A DNA stretch of 64,000 nucleotides from an uncultured Polaribacter sp. GTDB taxonomy: Bacteria > Bacteroidota > Bacteroidia > Flavobacteriales > Flavobacteriaceae. This document shows, in pieces, positions 28,639-38,075 of this stretch. The first letter of the stretch is position 1; every line of letters starts with the position of its first letter. The notes under the pieces were generated by a model, which saw nothing but the letters and a program-made list of their open reading frames with translations, ran no database searches and had not been told where the DNA came from. The DNA lies in assembly GCF_947501385.1 (NCBI RefSeq), contig NZ_CANMVP010000004.1, positions 1 to 64,000 on the forward strand. The letters run 5' to 3'. A program made the position numbers and the translations under genes.

Positions 28639-29724
28639 ATGAATAAAGAACGTACATTTATGATTTCATCAAAAATCACTGGAACAGGAAGTTTTATTCC
28701 ATCAATAAAAAAAGAGAATAAAGCCTTTTTAGAAAATCTTTTCTTAAATGAAGATGGTAGTACTTTTTCATCTAAAAATGATGTAATCATCGATAAATTT
28801 AAAGACATCACAGGTATTGCAGAAAGACGGTATGTAAGCCCTAAATATAAAACCTCTGATATTGCTTTTTTTGCTGCGGAAAAAGCAATAAAAGATGCAA
28901 ATTTAAACCCAGAAGCGTTAGATTATATAATTGTAGCGCATAATTATGGTGATATTGAAGCAGGTTCTGTTCAAAGTGATATGGTACCAAGTATCGCCAC
29001 AAGAGTTAAATATAGATTGGGTATTTCGAACCCGAATTGTGTGGCGTATGATGTTCTTTTTGGTTGCCCAGGTTGGTTGCAAGGGGTTATACAAGCACAA
29101 GCTTTTATACAAGCAGGAATTGCAAAAAAATGCCTAATAATTGGCGCAGAAACCTTGTCTAGAGTGATTGATAAACACGATAGAGATTCTATGATTTATA
29201 GTGATGGTGCAGGTGCTTGTATTGTTGAAGAAACACAAGAACAAGATTCGGGAATTATTAGTCATGCAAGTCAAACCTTTGCAAAAGAAGAAGCTTATTT
29301 CTTACATTTCGGAAAATCGTTTAATAAAAATGAAGATGATAATGTACGGTATATTAAAATGTACGGTAGAAAAATTTATGAATTTGCTATTACACATGTT
29401 CCCGCAGCAATGAAAGCCGCTTTAGACAAAAGCGGAATTGACATCACAGAGGTGAAGAAAATATTCATTCATCAAGCCAATGAAAAAATGGATGAAGCTA
29501 TTGTTAAAAGATTCTACAGATTGTATAAAATGCAAACTCCAGAAGGCATTATGCCCATGAGTATTCATGAATTAGGAAATAGCTCTGTTGCCACGGTACC
29601 TACCTTATTAGATTTGGTTTTAAAAGGAAATATAAAAAATCAAGAAGTAAAAAAAGGAGATGTTGCTATTCTAGCTTCTGTGGGTGCAGGAATGAACATC
29701 AATGCGGTTGTATATCGTTTTTAG
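28639..29724 (+). CDS. 3-oxoacyl-ACP synthase III family protein (FabH-like)
   Basis: A 361-residue thiolase-fold ketosynthase. The full KAS III triad is visible: Cys143 (DVLFGCPGW), His278 (FIHQAN) and Asn314 (ELGNSS). A glycine-rich C-terminal segment (ASVGAGMNINAVVY) closes the fold. The protein has a longer N-terminal region (about residues 25-60) than E. coli FabH, a variant common in Bacteroidota alongside a canonical FabH; it may use a special acyl primer or act in polyketide-like or signalling lipid synthesis. A second ATG at 28660 is an equally plausible start. No acyl-carrier gene is adjacent. Confidence 0.85.
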   Translation: MNKERTFMISSKITGTGSFIPSIKKENKAFLENLFLNEDGSTFSSKNDVIIDKFKDITGIAERRYVSPKYKTSDIAFFAAEKAIKDANLNPEALDYIIVAHNYGDIEAGSVQSDMVPSIATRVKYRLGISNPNCVAYDVLFGCPGWLQGVIQAQAFIQAGIAKKCLIIGAETLSRVIDKHDRDSMIYSDGAGACIVEETQEQDSGIISHASQTFAKEEAYFLHFGKSFNKNEDDNVRYIKMYGRKIYEFAITHVPAAMKAALDKSGIDITEVKKIFIHQANEKMDEAIVKRFYRLYKMQTPEGIMPMSIHELGNSSVATVPTLLDLVLKGNIKNQEVKKGDVAILASVGAGMNINAVVYRF

Positions 29725-30393
29725 TTTTTAAGAGAAAAGATGTAATTTTAAGAAATCATCTTTTTACTAGCTGATCTTAGTTCAAAAAAGAAGAATGTCA
29801 AGTTGAGACCCGAGAAAAAATTTTATCAAACGATTGGAATGACTTAATGTCTCCTCGAGTATTACTGAAATGAAAAGACATTTTCATTGAGAGTACCTAG
29901 CGAAGCTATCGAGAGGTTTTAATGAGGTCTCGACTGCGCTCGACCAGACATATATTAATAATTTGTAAAACAGCAATTTACAAGCTACGTCAATGGTAGC
30001 TTGTCGAAGTTTTTTAGTTTCAAAATCAATGGTGTCCGAAAAAAAATTGTAAAAGAACCCGAATGATAAACAAGGCATAGACCAAAAGATCTTTTTAATA
30101 GGTATACCTTGCTTTAGCAACAAGTAGAAATTTATAAACTTTCAAAAATGATAAATTTGCTGTAAAATTGATTATCAGTTAGTTAAAATAAAAGTCTTGG
30201 TTCTATGTTCTTTCAGCGCAGCGATCTTGGCTTTTATATCTGACAACAATATTTCAAAATGAAACTGGTGAAATATCTCTATGACGCTGCCTTTAAAATA
30301 GTCCGTTTTAAGAAATTTTTATTAGGGATTTTTTTTGTTAAAAAATGTCCCATTTAAACTCCTTTTTCTAAAATCAAAATATTATTTTTGCGC
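29725..30393. other. long intergenic region with terminator and dispersed repeat
   Basis: About 670 bases without a credible gene. A hairpin AAAAGATG...CATCTTTTT (29735-29765) probably ends the FabH-like transcript. The block 29805-30000 is a copy of the repeat at 17813-17964, with an extra segment of about 45 bases in the middle. From 30000 to 30393 I see only AT-rich sequence; TATTTTTG at 30383-30390 could be a promoter -7 box for guaA but lies very close to its start. A minus-strand reading frame at 29884-30123 is built largely from the repeat. Confidence 0.6.
29805..30000. repeat. second copy of the dispersed intergenic repeat
   Basis: The start (GAGACCCGAGAAAAA...TTTTATCAAACGATT) and the 3' half (TCGAGAGGTTTTAATGAGG to CAATGGTAGC) match 17813-17964 almost base for base. 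Between them, 29861-29911 is unique to this copy; the other copy has a short CGCAG instead. It carries small inverted repeats around CTCGA and no coding sequence of its own. Confidence 0.75.
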
Positions 30394-31929
30394 ATGCAAC
30401 AACACAACGTACTTATTTTAGATTTCGGCTCGCAGTACACTCAACTAATTGCGAGAAGGGTAAGAGAATTAAACATCTATTGTGAAATTCATCCTTATAA
30501 CAACCCACCAAAAAATGCATCAGAATTTAAAGCGATCATTTTGTCTGGAAGTCCAAATTCTGTAAGAGGAGAAAATGTCTTACATCCAGATGTATCAGAA
30601 GTAAGAGGTAAAAAACCATTATTAGCAGTTTGTTATGGTGCACAATATTTAGCACATTTTTCTGGTGGAAAGGTAGCGCCTTCAAATACTAGAGAATATG
30701 GGAGAGCAAATTTATCATTCATAAAAAATAACGAACCTTTCTTTGAAAATATTTTTAAGGGAAGTCAAGTTTGGATGAGCCATTCAGATACCATTAAAGA
30801 ATTACCAGAAAACGGCGTTTTATTAGCAAGTACAACCGATGTAGAAAATGCAGCTTATAAAATTGAAGGAGAAGAAACCTACGGAATTCAATTTCATCCA
30901 GAAGTATATCATACAAAAGATGGAAAACAATTATTAGAAAATTTCTTAGTAAAAATTGCGGGTGTTGCACAAACTTGGACGGCAGACTCTTTTGTTGAAG
31001 GCACCGTTGCTTCCATAAAAAAAACGGTTGGAAAGGACAAAGTAGTTTTAGGGCTTTCTGGAGGAGTAGATTCTACCGTTGCTGCAGTGTTGTTACACAA
31101 AGCGATTGGTAAAAATCTGTATTGCATTTTTGTAAACAATGGTTTGTTGCGTAAAAACGAGTTTGAAAGTGTGTTAACGCAATATGAAGGCATGGGATTA
31201 AATGTAAAAGGTGTAGATGCATCTGAACGTTTTCTAACTGCTTTAGCAGGATTATCTGATCCTGAAAAGAAAAGAAAAGCAATTGGAAATGCATTTATAG
31301 AGGTTTTTGATGATGAAGCACACCAAATAAAAGAGGTAACTTGGTTGGCACAAGGAACTATTTATCCTGATGTAATTGAGTCGGTTTCTGTAAATGGTGG
31401 GCCTTCAGCAACCATTAAAAGCCATCATAATGTGGGTGGTTTGCCAGATTTTATGAAACTAAAGATTGTAGAGCCTTTGAAAATGATTTTTAAAGACGAA
31501 GTAAGAAGAGTGGGTGCTTCTATGGGAATTGATTCTGAATTATTAGGACGTCATCCTTTTCCAGGGCCTGGGTTGGCCATTCGGATATTAAGTGATATTA
31601 CCCCAGAAAAAGTTCGTATTTTGCAAGAAGTAGATGCGATATTTATCAACGGTTTAAGAGAAGATGGTTTGTACGATAAAGTTTGGCAAGCTGGTGCAAT
31701 GCTACTTCCTGTAAATTCTGTTGGAGTCATGGGAGATGAAAGAACGTATGAAAAGGTGGTAGCACTTCGAGCTGTAGAAAGTACCGATGGTATGACGGCA
31801 GATTGGGTGAATTTACCATACGAATTTCTACAAAAAACATCAAATAAAATAATAAATCAAGTTAAAGGCGTTAATAGAGTAGTGTACGACATTAGTTCTA
31901 AACCACCTGCAACTATAGAATGGGAATAA
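30394..31929 (+). CDS. guaA: GMP synthase (glutamine-hydrolysing)
   Basis: A 511-residue enzyme with class I glutamine amidotransferase (catalytic Cys80 in LLAVCYGAQ, His/Glu pair in QFHPEVYH), ATP pyrophosphatase ([16 protein letters not shown]) and C-terminal dimerisation domains (ending KPPATIEWE, the universal GuaA terminus). It converts XMP to GMP. I start at the ATG at 30394; a TTG two codons upstream is in frame. The stop overlaps the upstream edge of the LysM lipoprotein reading frame, but that gene's own ATG lies just beyond, so the two are tightly spaced (5 bases). Confidence 0.97.
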   Translation: MQQHNVLILDFGSQYTQLIARRVRELNIYCEIHPYNNPPKNASEFKAIILSGSPNSVRGENVLHPDVSEVRGKKPLLAVCYGAQYLAHFSGGKVAPSNTREYGRANLSFIKNNEPFFENIFKGSQVWMSHSDTIKELPENGVLLASTTDVENAAYKIEGEETYGIQFHPEVYHTKDGKQLLENFLVKIAGVAQTWTADSFVEGTVASIKKTVGKDKVVLGLSGGVDSTVAAVLLHKAIGKNLYCIFVNNGLLRKNEFESVLTQYEGMGLNVKGVDASERFLTALAGLSDPEKKRKAIGNAFIEVFDDEAHQIKEVTWLAQGTIYPDVIESVSVNGGPSATIKSHHNVGGLPDFMKLKIVEPLKMIFKDEVRRVGASMGIDSELLGRHPFPGPGLAIRILSDITPEKVRILQEVDAIFINGLREDGLYDKVWQAGAMLLPVNSVGVMGDERTYEKVVALRAVESTDGMTADWVNLPYEFLQKTSNKIINQVKGVNRVVYDISSKPPATIEWE

Positions 31930-31934
31930 AATAT

Positions 31935-33563
31935 ATGAGACATCTTAAATTTTTTGTTTTTCTGTGTATCCTAACGTTTACCGTTTCTTGCGGTCAGCAA
32001 AAGAAATACGTTCAGTACAAGGTTAAAGAAGGAGAAACCATGCGTTTAATAGCCAATAAGTTGGATATGAGAACTCAGGACTTGCTCCGACTAAATCCAG
32101 ATGTGAGCAGAAAACCAGAAGCAAATACTGTAATTATTGTTCCTAACAAGAAAATGGTTTCAATAATAATTGATGGCAATAAAAAAGATTCTTCAAAAGA
32201 TATTAGTCCTGAAAAAGAGAAGAAAGAAGATATTGTGAATGCTATCGATGATAAGGAACTGCAAAGAAACCTTCTTATAGAAAAATTAGAAAAGGAATTT
32301 AAAATTCACGAAGTAGCAAAAGGAGATACATTCTTTAGTCTTACCAGGTTCTATAATGTTACTAGAGATGAGTTAATTGAATTGAATCTAGAATTATCTG
32401 AAGGTTTAAAACTTGGGCAACTCATTAAAATTATGCCTATTGAAGATGTTTTCGAAGATGATAATTTTCTTTACAAGGATGAAATAAAAGACGGAATTTC
32501 TATAAAAGCAGCAATCATGTTGCCATTTAGAGCTTCAGAATTAGATACACTTTCTAGTGATGCAATTTTTGATAATAGTAAATTGGCAAACATTGTAACC
32601 GATTTTTATTTAGGTGCAGAAATCGCAATCGATTCTTTAAGAAGACAAGGAATACAATTACATATAGATGTGTATGATACTGGAAGAAACAGTTCTAAAA
32701 TAAGAAGTATTATTGAAGAAAATGATCTTGATGATAATGATGTTATTATTGGTCCTCTATATTCAGAGGAAGTTCAATATTTAGCAGGAAAAGTAAAAAC
32801 ACCAGTTGTTTTTCCTGTCTATTCTAAGAAACAAGCCAATTTTACGGGGCGAAGAATTGTGAAAACTTCACCAAATAAAAATTTATTTAGAGATAAACTA
32901 CTAGAGTATATCGAAGAGAATTTTCATGACGGAAATATTGTAATTGTTGGTGATGGGCAAGGCGATTCTAACTACAATTCAAAGAGAATTGAAAAGATTT
33001 TAGAATCGAGTGATTCTATCTCTGGAGTAAGCATTATTATTCCTGAAAATGGATATATTAAAAAACAAAAATTTTTAGATGTTTTAAAGCCAGACATGAA
33101 AAATATTGTGGTGATGACAACAGACGATAATGTAATTGTTGCCAGTGCCATCAACAGTTTAATCAGTTTGCCAGAATTTGTCTCTGCAAGAGTTTTTACT
33201 TTTGATAAAGTAAGTGCATTTAATAAAGTAGACAATGCAAAACTAGCACAATTAGGCTTTACTTATGTGAGTGACGAGTATATTAGAGAAGATTCTTTTA
33301 AATCTAGAACTTTTAATAGAAAGTATCTAAGAAAAAATGGCGTATTGCCATCTTTTTACGCAACAAAAGGATTTGATATTACCTACGATATTTTAATGCG
33401 TTTGGCCTCAGGAAAGAGTTTAAAATCTACTTTTGATGAAGGCTATTCTTATCGAGTAGAAAGTAAGTTTGATTATACCGACAAACTTTTTAAAATAACA
33501 GAAAATAAAGGCTTGTTTTTGGTGAAGTACAATCCAGATTTAACCTTAACAAGAATCAAATAA
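31935..33563 (+). CDS. LysM lipoprotein with a periplasmic-binding-protein fold domain
   Basis: A 542-residue predicted lipoprotein. The signal peptide ends LTFTVSC with Cys19 as lipid site. Two LysM modules follow, one at about 25-75 (YKVKEGETMRLIANKL) and one at about 115-165 (HEVAKGDTFFSLTRFYNVTRDELIELN), which bind glycan chains of peptidoglycan. From about 190 to the end the sequence resembles a type I periplasmic binding (LivJ-like) fold (IKAAIMLPFRASE, VIIGPLYSEEVQYLAG, FPVYSKK). There is no adjacent transporter, so I infer a cell-envelope or sensor role rather than uptake. The ATG at 31935 is chosen to start the signal peptide. Confidence 0.85.
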   Translation: MRHLKFFVFLCILTFTVSCGQQKKYVQYKVKEGETMRLIANKLDMRTQDLLRLNPDVSRKPEANTVIIVPNKKMVSIIIDGNKKDSSKDISPEKEKKEDIVNAIDDKELQRNLLIEKLEKEFKIHEVAKGDTFFSLTRFYNVTRDELIELNLELSEGLKLGQLIKIMPIEDVFEDDNFLYKDEIKDGISIKAAIMLPFRASELDTLSSDAIFDNSKLANIVTDFYLGAEIAIDSLRRQGIQLHIDVYDTGRNSSKIRSIIEENDLDDNDVIIGPLYSEEVQYLAGKVKTPVVFPVYSKKQANFTGRRIVKTSPNKNLFRDKLLEYIEENFHDGNIVIVGDGQGDSNYNSKRIEKILESSDSISGVSIIIPENGYIKKQKFLDVLKPDMKNIVVMTTDDNVIVASAINSLISLPEFVSARVFTFDKVSAFNKVDNAKLAQLGFTYVSDEYIREDSFKSRTFNRKYLRKNGVLPSFYATKGFDITYDILMRLASGKSLKSTFDEGYSYRVESKFDYTDKLFKITENKGLFLVKYNPDLTLTRIK

Positions 33564-33580
33564 AGTTATTAATTGAGCAA

Positions 33581-33617
33581 AAAAAATCCGTTAGAAATTA
33601 TTCTAACGGTTTTTTTT
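33581..33617. terminator. bidirectional terminator between convergent genes
   Basis: CCGTTAGAA-atta-TTCTAACGG (33588-33609) forms a nine-base-pair stem, preceded by a run of A and followed by eight T. It can stop transcripts from both the LysM lipoprotein gene on the plus strand and the small membrane-protein gene on the minus strand. Confidence 0.88.
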
Positions 33618-33621
33618 ATAC

Positions 33622-34137
33622 TTAGATTTTCTTCATCTGTTGTTTCATCATTTGCATTTGCTCCTTTAACATACCGTGTTTGTCTAATTTTTTAGCTTCT
33701 GCCATTAAATTAGTTGCTTCACGTTTACGTCTTTTAGTCATGGCAATTCCTGCCAATTGCAATTTGGCCATCGCCAAATCATGATCCATTGCCAAACCTA
33801 ATTTTACAGCTTTACGCAAATATTTTTCTGCTTGCGTAATGTTTGTTTGACTTAGCATGATACCATGTAAATAATTGTAATATCCATGTTGTTTAGTGGT
33901 CAAAGCCGTTTCAGGATTTTTAATATAACTTAACCATTTTTTAGTTCCTTCAAAATTTTGTTTCCGCAATTGTAAAAAAGCCAACAAAATAAACTCATTT
34001 TTAAAGTACAATAAAACAAAAATTCCAGCTAAAAGTAAAATGGAAATTCCGTTCATAATATTCCCTTGAGTAAATTGATACACAGCCCAAACAGAAATCA
34101 AACCTGCTATTATTAATTTTATATTTTTATGAAACAT
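33622..34137 (-). CDS. small membrane protein with TPR-like C-terminus
   Basis: A 171-residue protein of unknown function. Two hydrophobic helices occupy about residues 8-46 (KLIIAGLISVWAVYQF and GISILLLAGIFVLLYF). The rest is helical and repetitive, with the alternating large/small residue pattern of tetratricopeptide repeats (YYNYLHGIMLSQTNITQAEKYLRKA), and ends in a methionine-rich lysine tail. I infer a membrane-anchored scaffold; homologs are common next to this locus in flavobacteria as far as I recall, but no function is established. It is downstream of the 34152-34174 repeat and is convergent with the LysM gene. Confidence 0.7.
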   Translation of the reverse strand: MFHKNIKLIIAGLISVWAVYQFTQGNIMNGISILLLAGIFVLLYFKNEFILLAFLQLRKQNFEGTKKWLSYIKNPETALTTKQHGYYNYLHGIMLSQTNITQAEKYLRKAVKLGLAMDHDLAMAKLQLAGIAMTKRRKREATNLMAEAKKLDKHGMLKEQMQMMKQQMKKI

Positions 34138-34151
34138 AGTTGTTTTTAGTT

Positions 34152-34174
34152 GTCTCCTCGAGCGCAGTCGAGAG
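34152..34174. repeat. short copy of the dispersed intergenic repeat core
   Basis: This 23-base segment (GTCTCCTCGAGCGCAGTCGAG plus AG) is identical to 17857-17879. It contains the inverted pair CTCGA/TCGAG. Here the remainder of the repeat is missing, so this is the minimal unit. Confidence 0.7.
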
Positions 34175-34218
34175 ATTATTTAATTTGAAAAGCAAAAGTA
34201 CATTTTTTGAGTTTAAAT

Positions 34219-34247
34219 ACCTACAAGGTTTTTAAAACCTTGCAGGT
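34219..34247. repeat. 29-base palindromic element
   Basis: ACCTACAAGGTTTT, a single T, then AAAACCTTGCAGGT: two 14-base arms with one mismatch around a one-base centre. It lies 11 bases past the ccsBA stop on the minus strand. Related palindromes are widespread in Flavobacteriaceae genomes in my recollection; it may act as a terminator-like hairpin or be a mobile palindromic repeat. Confidence 0.7.
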
Positions 34248-34257
34248 AAAAAGAATT

Positions 34258-37200
34258 TTATTTCTTATAATATTTACGATATTTAAACCATGCAAATAAT
34301 CCTAGAATAAATACAAACCCAACAGAATAATAAATAGAAGTGGGTGTGATCACTCGATCTCCACTAGCATACGAATGCAAGCCAGATAAGTAGAAGTTTA
34401 CTCCAAAATAGGTCATCATTATAGAAGCATATGCGATAATAGACCATAGATTAAAGGTGTATCTCCCTCTCAAACCAGGAATTAAACGCATGTGTAAAAC
34501 AAAAGCATATACCATGATAGAAATTAAAGCCCAAGTTTCTTTAGGATCCCAACCCCAATAACGTCCCCAACTTTCATTTGCCCACATTCCGCCTAAAAAG
34601 TTCCCAATGGTTAACATAATCAACCCAACAGTAACTGCCATTTCATTAATAATAGTTATCTCTTTGATGTTTAAATCCATCTTCTTTTTATTCTTTTCAT
34701 TTGTAAAAACCATTAAGAAAAGGGCAAAAATTCCTAAAATCATTCCTAAAGAAAGCGGGCCATAACTTGCTACAATAATAGAAGTATGCACTAAAAGCCA
34801 CCAAGAATTTAATACGGGTTGCAAATTAGCAATTTCTGGGTCTAACCAATTTTGATGCGCAAAACCGAGAGTTATTGCCACTAAAAATGCGGTTGCAGTA
34901 ATTGTTAATGCAGATTTTCTGCCTATAAAAAGACCGAACAACATGGTGGCCCAAGCAACAAAAATGATAGATTCATAGGCATTACTCCAAGGTGCATAAC
35001 CGCTAATGTACCAGCGAGAAATTAAGCCTAAAGTGTGAAAAATAAATAAACCAACAACAATTACCGTTAATATTTTTACAACGGTATTGATCCATTTTTT
35101 AGAACTAAAGATTTGCCAAATCACAAAAATGATTAAAAGCAAACTTACATAGCCATAATAGGTAGAAAGTCTTTGGAAAGGTAGAATTTTGTTATAAGCA
35201 ATTTCAAGTTCTATTCTTTTTTCGGTAGGAATTACTTCAGAACCAAATTTTTGTTGAAACTTCTTAATACCGTCTAAAATTTTGTTGGCATCTGTATAAT
35301 CATTCGTTTTCTTTCCTTTCTGCAAAAATTGAATGTAAACTGGTAAAGACTGACGTACAAAAACAGAATCTGTTCCTTTAAAATTTGCCGTTGAGGTTTC
35401 TGGTTGCGAAACCCATGTATTGTTTTCATCACCAGGAATTGGATAAATTTTTAAGATTCCACCACCAATTGCAGAGTACAATAAACCAATTCTTCTATCT
35501 ATTTTAATAAGATCTTTCTCAAATTTATTTTTAACCTTTTTTTGTTGTGCTTCAGCAACTTTCTTTTCTATTTTATAAATACCTCTTGGGGTTACAAAGT
35601 CAGACAATGCTGCATATTTTGCAGTATCTGCAATTCCTATAAATTCTCTAATTTTAGTGTTTCCTTTTTCTAAATAAATCACAGGAACTTCATACCAAAG
35701 TCTAGGGTTTTCTATGATAGACAACAAAACCTGACTTGGTTCCATGTCCTTAAATTTTTCTATTTTACTTACTTTTCGAACCAATTCTGAAGCAAAAGTA
35801 TGTGCAGGCTTCATTCTTCCATCGTCCTGTATGACCAATCTGTTAAAGCTCTCTGCGTGTTTTGCATCGACGCTATTGGCTTCTAAAATAGAATCTATCT
35901 GTTGGTGTGTAATCTTTTTATTTTGATGATTGTCATTGTGTTGCGCAAATGCGAAAGTTGATAAAAACAACGTTGCTACAATAGACATTGTCAATTTCTT
36001 TTTTCTAATTTTAAGCAATCCTTTTTTCAAATCATCAAAACGTGTATTTTTTGCAAAAAGAATACAAATTAATCCCGTGTATAATAAAGAATATCCTAAA
36101 TAAGTAACAAAGGTTCCTAAAAAATCATGATTTACAGAAAGGTGCGTTTCTTCTTTTTCACCCGTTAAATCATAACTTGCTTGAAAAAACTTATAGCCTT
36201 TGTGGTCTAGAATGTGATTCATAAAAATTCGATAATCAAATGTTTCTTTTGGGTCAATTACAGTTACTTCACTGGCATAGGCAGCAGCACTTTCTGATCC
36301 TGGATATTTATCTAGTTGAAAATCATTTAGCTTGATGCTAAAAGGCGTTTCTAATATTTTAGCACCATAGAGCATTCTAAAATTTAAACCACCCACTTCA
36401 ACAGATATAGAACCATCTGAATTAAATTTTCCACCGGTTAATGCTACTCTTTCTGTTTGATTATTGGCAGTAATATCTACGATAATAACATCTTGTTTTT
36501 TATCATCTTTTGGACCGCTAACAGTGGTCATAATTCCTTTTTCTGCAGGTTTAGGAATTACAAACTGTAATTCACCAATAGTATGAAGCGTTAAATATTG
36601 AAAGTTTTGAACGGAGTCTTTTACAATTTTCCCCTTTTTTTGATCTGCCATTCGAAACCAATCTCCATCAGTCTTCGAAACCATTTTTAAAACGCCATTT
36701 TCTTTGGTAAAGTTTACAGAAGCATTGTCACTTTCTGCTTCAAAACCAACTAAAATTCCGTGAATGTTTTGTAGGGTTCCTTTTTCAATCCAATGTTCAT
36801 GACGTGTACCTTCAGAAGATTCTACAAAAAATAAATGTGCTACACCATTTTCATCTTCAATTAATTTCTTTTCAGCCCAAGGAATATAGTCTACCAATTC
36901 AAAATTAAAAGCGATCTTTTTTTCTTTTGTTTCAAAAGCATCTGAATAAGACCAAGTATTACTGCCCCAAGCAGAAAGCATAATCGGTTCGTTTATTTCT
37001 GGTTTTTGAGAATTCCCATCATCTACAATAGCATTTAGATAGGTAGTTTCAGATAAAAATTTATTAGTGGTTTCTCCTTCTTCAATCAGCATAATGCCCT
37101 CATAACCAATATAACGTGTGATGCCTGCTCCGATAAGAATCAACAAGAATGCAGAGTGGAACATTAAAACTGCCCATTTTTCTTTTTTATACAAACGATA

Positions 37201-37401
37201 CCTAAAAATATTTCCGAAGAAATTTACAACAAAGAAAATCATGATGGCTTCAAACCACCAAGCATTGTAAACAAGTGCTTTTGAGGTTTGTGTGCCGTAA
37301 TCATTTTCTATAAAAGTGGCTATTGCCATTGCTGTTGCAAATAAAATAAACAAAACAGCTGTTAGACGAGTAGAATAGAGGAAATTGAATAATTTTTTCA
37401 T
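34258..37401 (-). CDS. fused cytochrome c biogenesis protein CcsB-CcsA (system II)
   Basis: A 1047-residue integral membrane protein. The N-terminal half is ResB/CcsB-like: about three membrane helices, a long periplasmic region, and another helix near residue 440. Then comes a periplasmic insert of about 280 residues (after SIVATLFLSTFAFAQ). The C-terminal 350 residues are CcsA with the tryptophan-rich haem motif GRYWGWDPKETWAL and flanking histidines. The complex carries haem out and attaches it to apocytochromes c. Fusion of both halves is normal for Bacteroidota. A minus-strand TAAATTTG at 37430-37437 is a possible -7 box. Confidence 0.93.
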   Translation of the reverse strand: MKKLFNFLYSTRLTAVLFILFATAMAIATFIENDYGTQTSKALVYNAWWFEAIMIFFVVNFFGNIFRYRLYKKEKWAVLMFHSAFLLILIGAGITRYIGYEGIMLIEEGETTNKFLSETTYLNAIVDDGNSQKPEINEPIMLSAWGSNTWSYSDAFETKEKKIAFNFELVDYIPWAEKKLIEDENGVAHLFFVESSEGTRHEHWIEKGTLQNIHGILVGFEAESDNASVNFTKENGVLKMVSKTDGDWFRMADQKKGKIVKDSVQNFQYLTLHTIGELQFVIPKPAEKGIMTTVSGPKDDKKQDVIIVDITANNQTERVALTGGKFNSDGSISVEVGGLNFRMLYGAKILETPFSIKLNDFQLDKYPGSESAAAYASEVTVIDPKETFDYRIFMNHILDHKGYKFFQASYDLTGEKEETHLSVNHDFLGTFVTYLGYSLLYTGLICILFAKNTRFDDLKKGLLKIRKKKLTMSIVATLFLSTFAFAQHNDNHQNKKITHQQIDSILEANSVDAKHAESFNRLVIQDDGRMKPAHTFASELVRKVSKIEKFKDMEPSQVLLSIIENPRLWYEVPVIYLEKGNTKIREFIGIADTAKYAALSDFVTPRGIYKIEKKVAEAQQKKVKNKFEKDLIKIDRRIGLLYSAIGGGILKIYPIPGDENNTWVSQPETSTANFKGTDSVFVRQSLPVYIQFLQKGKKTNDYTDANKILDGIKKFQQKFGSEVIPTEKRIELEIAYNKILPFQRLSTYYGYVSLLLIIFVIWQIFSSKKWINTVVKILTVIVVGLFIFHTLGLISRWYISGYAPWSNAYESIIFVAWATMLFGLFIGRKSALTITATAFLVAITLGFAHQNWLDPEIANLQPVLNSWWLLVHTSIIVASYGPLSLGMILGIFALFLMVFTNEKNKKKMDLNIKEITIINEMAVTVGLIMLTIGNFLGGMWANESWGRYWGWDPKETWALISIMVYAFVLHMRLIPGLRGRYTFNLWSIIAYASIMMTYFGVNFYLSGLHSYASGDRVITPTSIYYSVGFVFILGLFAWFKYRKYYKK

Positions 37402-37511
37402 CCTTATGAAGTGCTTTTTAAAAGAGTTACAAATTTAAGCATAAAAGCACAATTTTACTTCTTGATAGCGGTATATTTATACGTTAAATATTATTAAATT
37501 TAAAAGCATTT

Positions 37512-38075
37512 ATGCCAGAGAAACATATCATCCCAAATTCAATAAAAGAAGAAGTACAAACTGCCTTAAACTACTATCCGCAACTAAATGATATTCATAT
37601 AGAATTTAAGTTTAAAAAGAATATTAAAAAGTCTACAATGCAGGCAAGACCCACATTTGATAGTTTTTTTAAAACCAAAAAAAACAGAAAATTTTTAGTG
37701 TTAATTAGCGAGAAATTTAAAATATCAGATAAAGAATTCTCTACGAGAGACATTCCTAGAGATATTTTTATTGGTTGGATAGGCCATGAATTAGGGCATA
37801 TCATGGACTACCAACATAGAAACAAATTGAACTTAATTTGGTTTGGTATTAAATATCTATTATCCGACAATCATATTGTTGAAGCAGAAAGAGCCGCAGA
37901 TGGTTTTGCAGTAAAACATAATATGGAAAGTTATATTTTAAAAACAAAAGATTTTATATTAAACAATGCCGATATTTCTGAAGATTATAAGAAACGAATT
38001 AGAAGGTATTATTTATCTCCGGAAGAAATTATGGTATTGGTAGAGGAGAGAAACGAAATAAATAAAGTCTTATGA
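37512..38075 (+). CDS. HExxH metalloprotease-like protein, unknown function
   Basis: A 187-residue soluble protein without signal peptide. It has a zinc-protease signature HELGH inside GWIGHELGHIMDYQHRNK, and a downstream EAERAADGFAVKHN segment that can supply the third ligand (E-x-x-x-D pattern of gluzincins). The N-terminal half has no domain I recognise. It overlaps the next gene by the ATGA at 38072-38075, so the metalloprotease-like and FAD/NAD(P)-binding proteins are translationally coupled and probably function together. No substrate can be inferred. Confidence 0.7.
   Translation: MPEKHIIPNSIKEEVQTALNYYPQLNDIHIEFKFKKNIKKSTMQARPTFDSFFKTKKNRKFLVLISEKFKISDKEFSTRDIPRDIFIGWIGHELGHIMDYQHRNKLNLIWFGIKYLLSDNHIVEAERAADGFAVKHNMESYILKTKDFILNNADISEDYKKRIRRYYLSPEEIMVLVEERNEINKVL

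Noticed and set aside
29884..30123. A minus-strand frame of 79 codons
   Set aside because: Much of it is the dispersed repeat, and the codon pattern differs from nearby genes. It has no recognisable domain.
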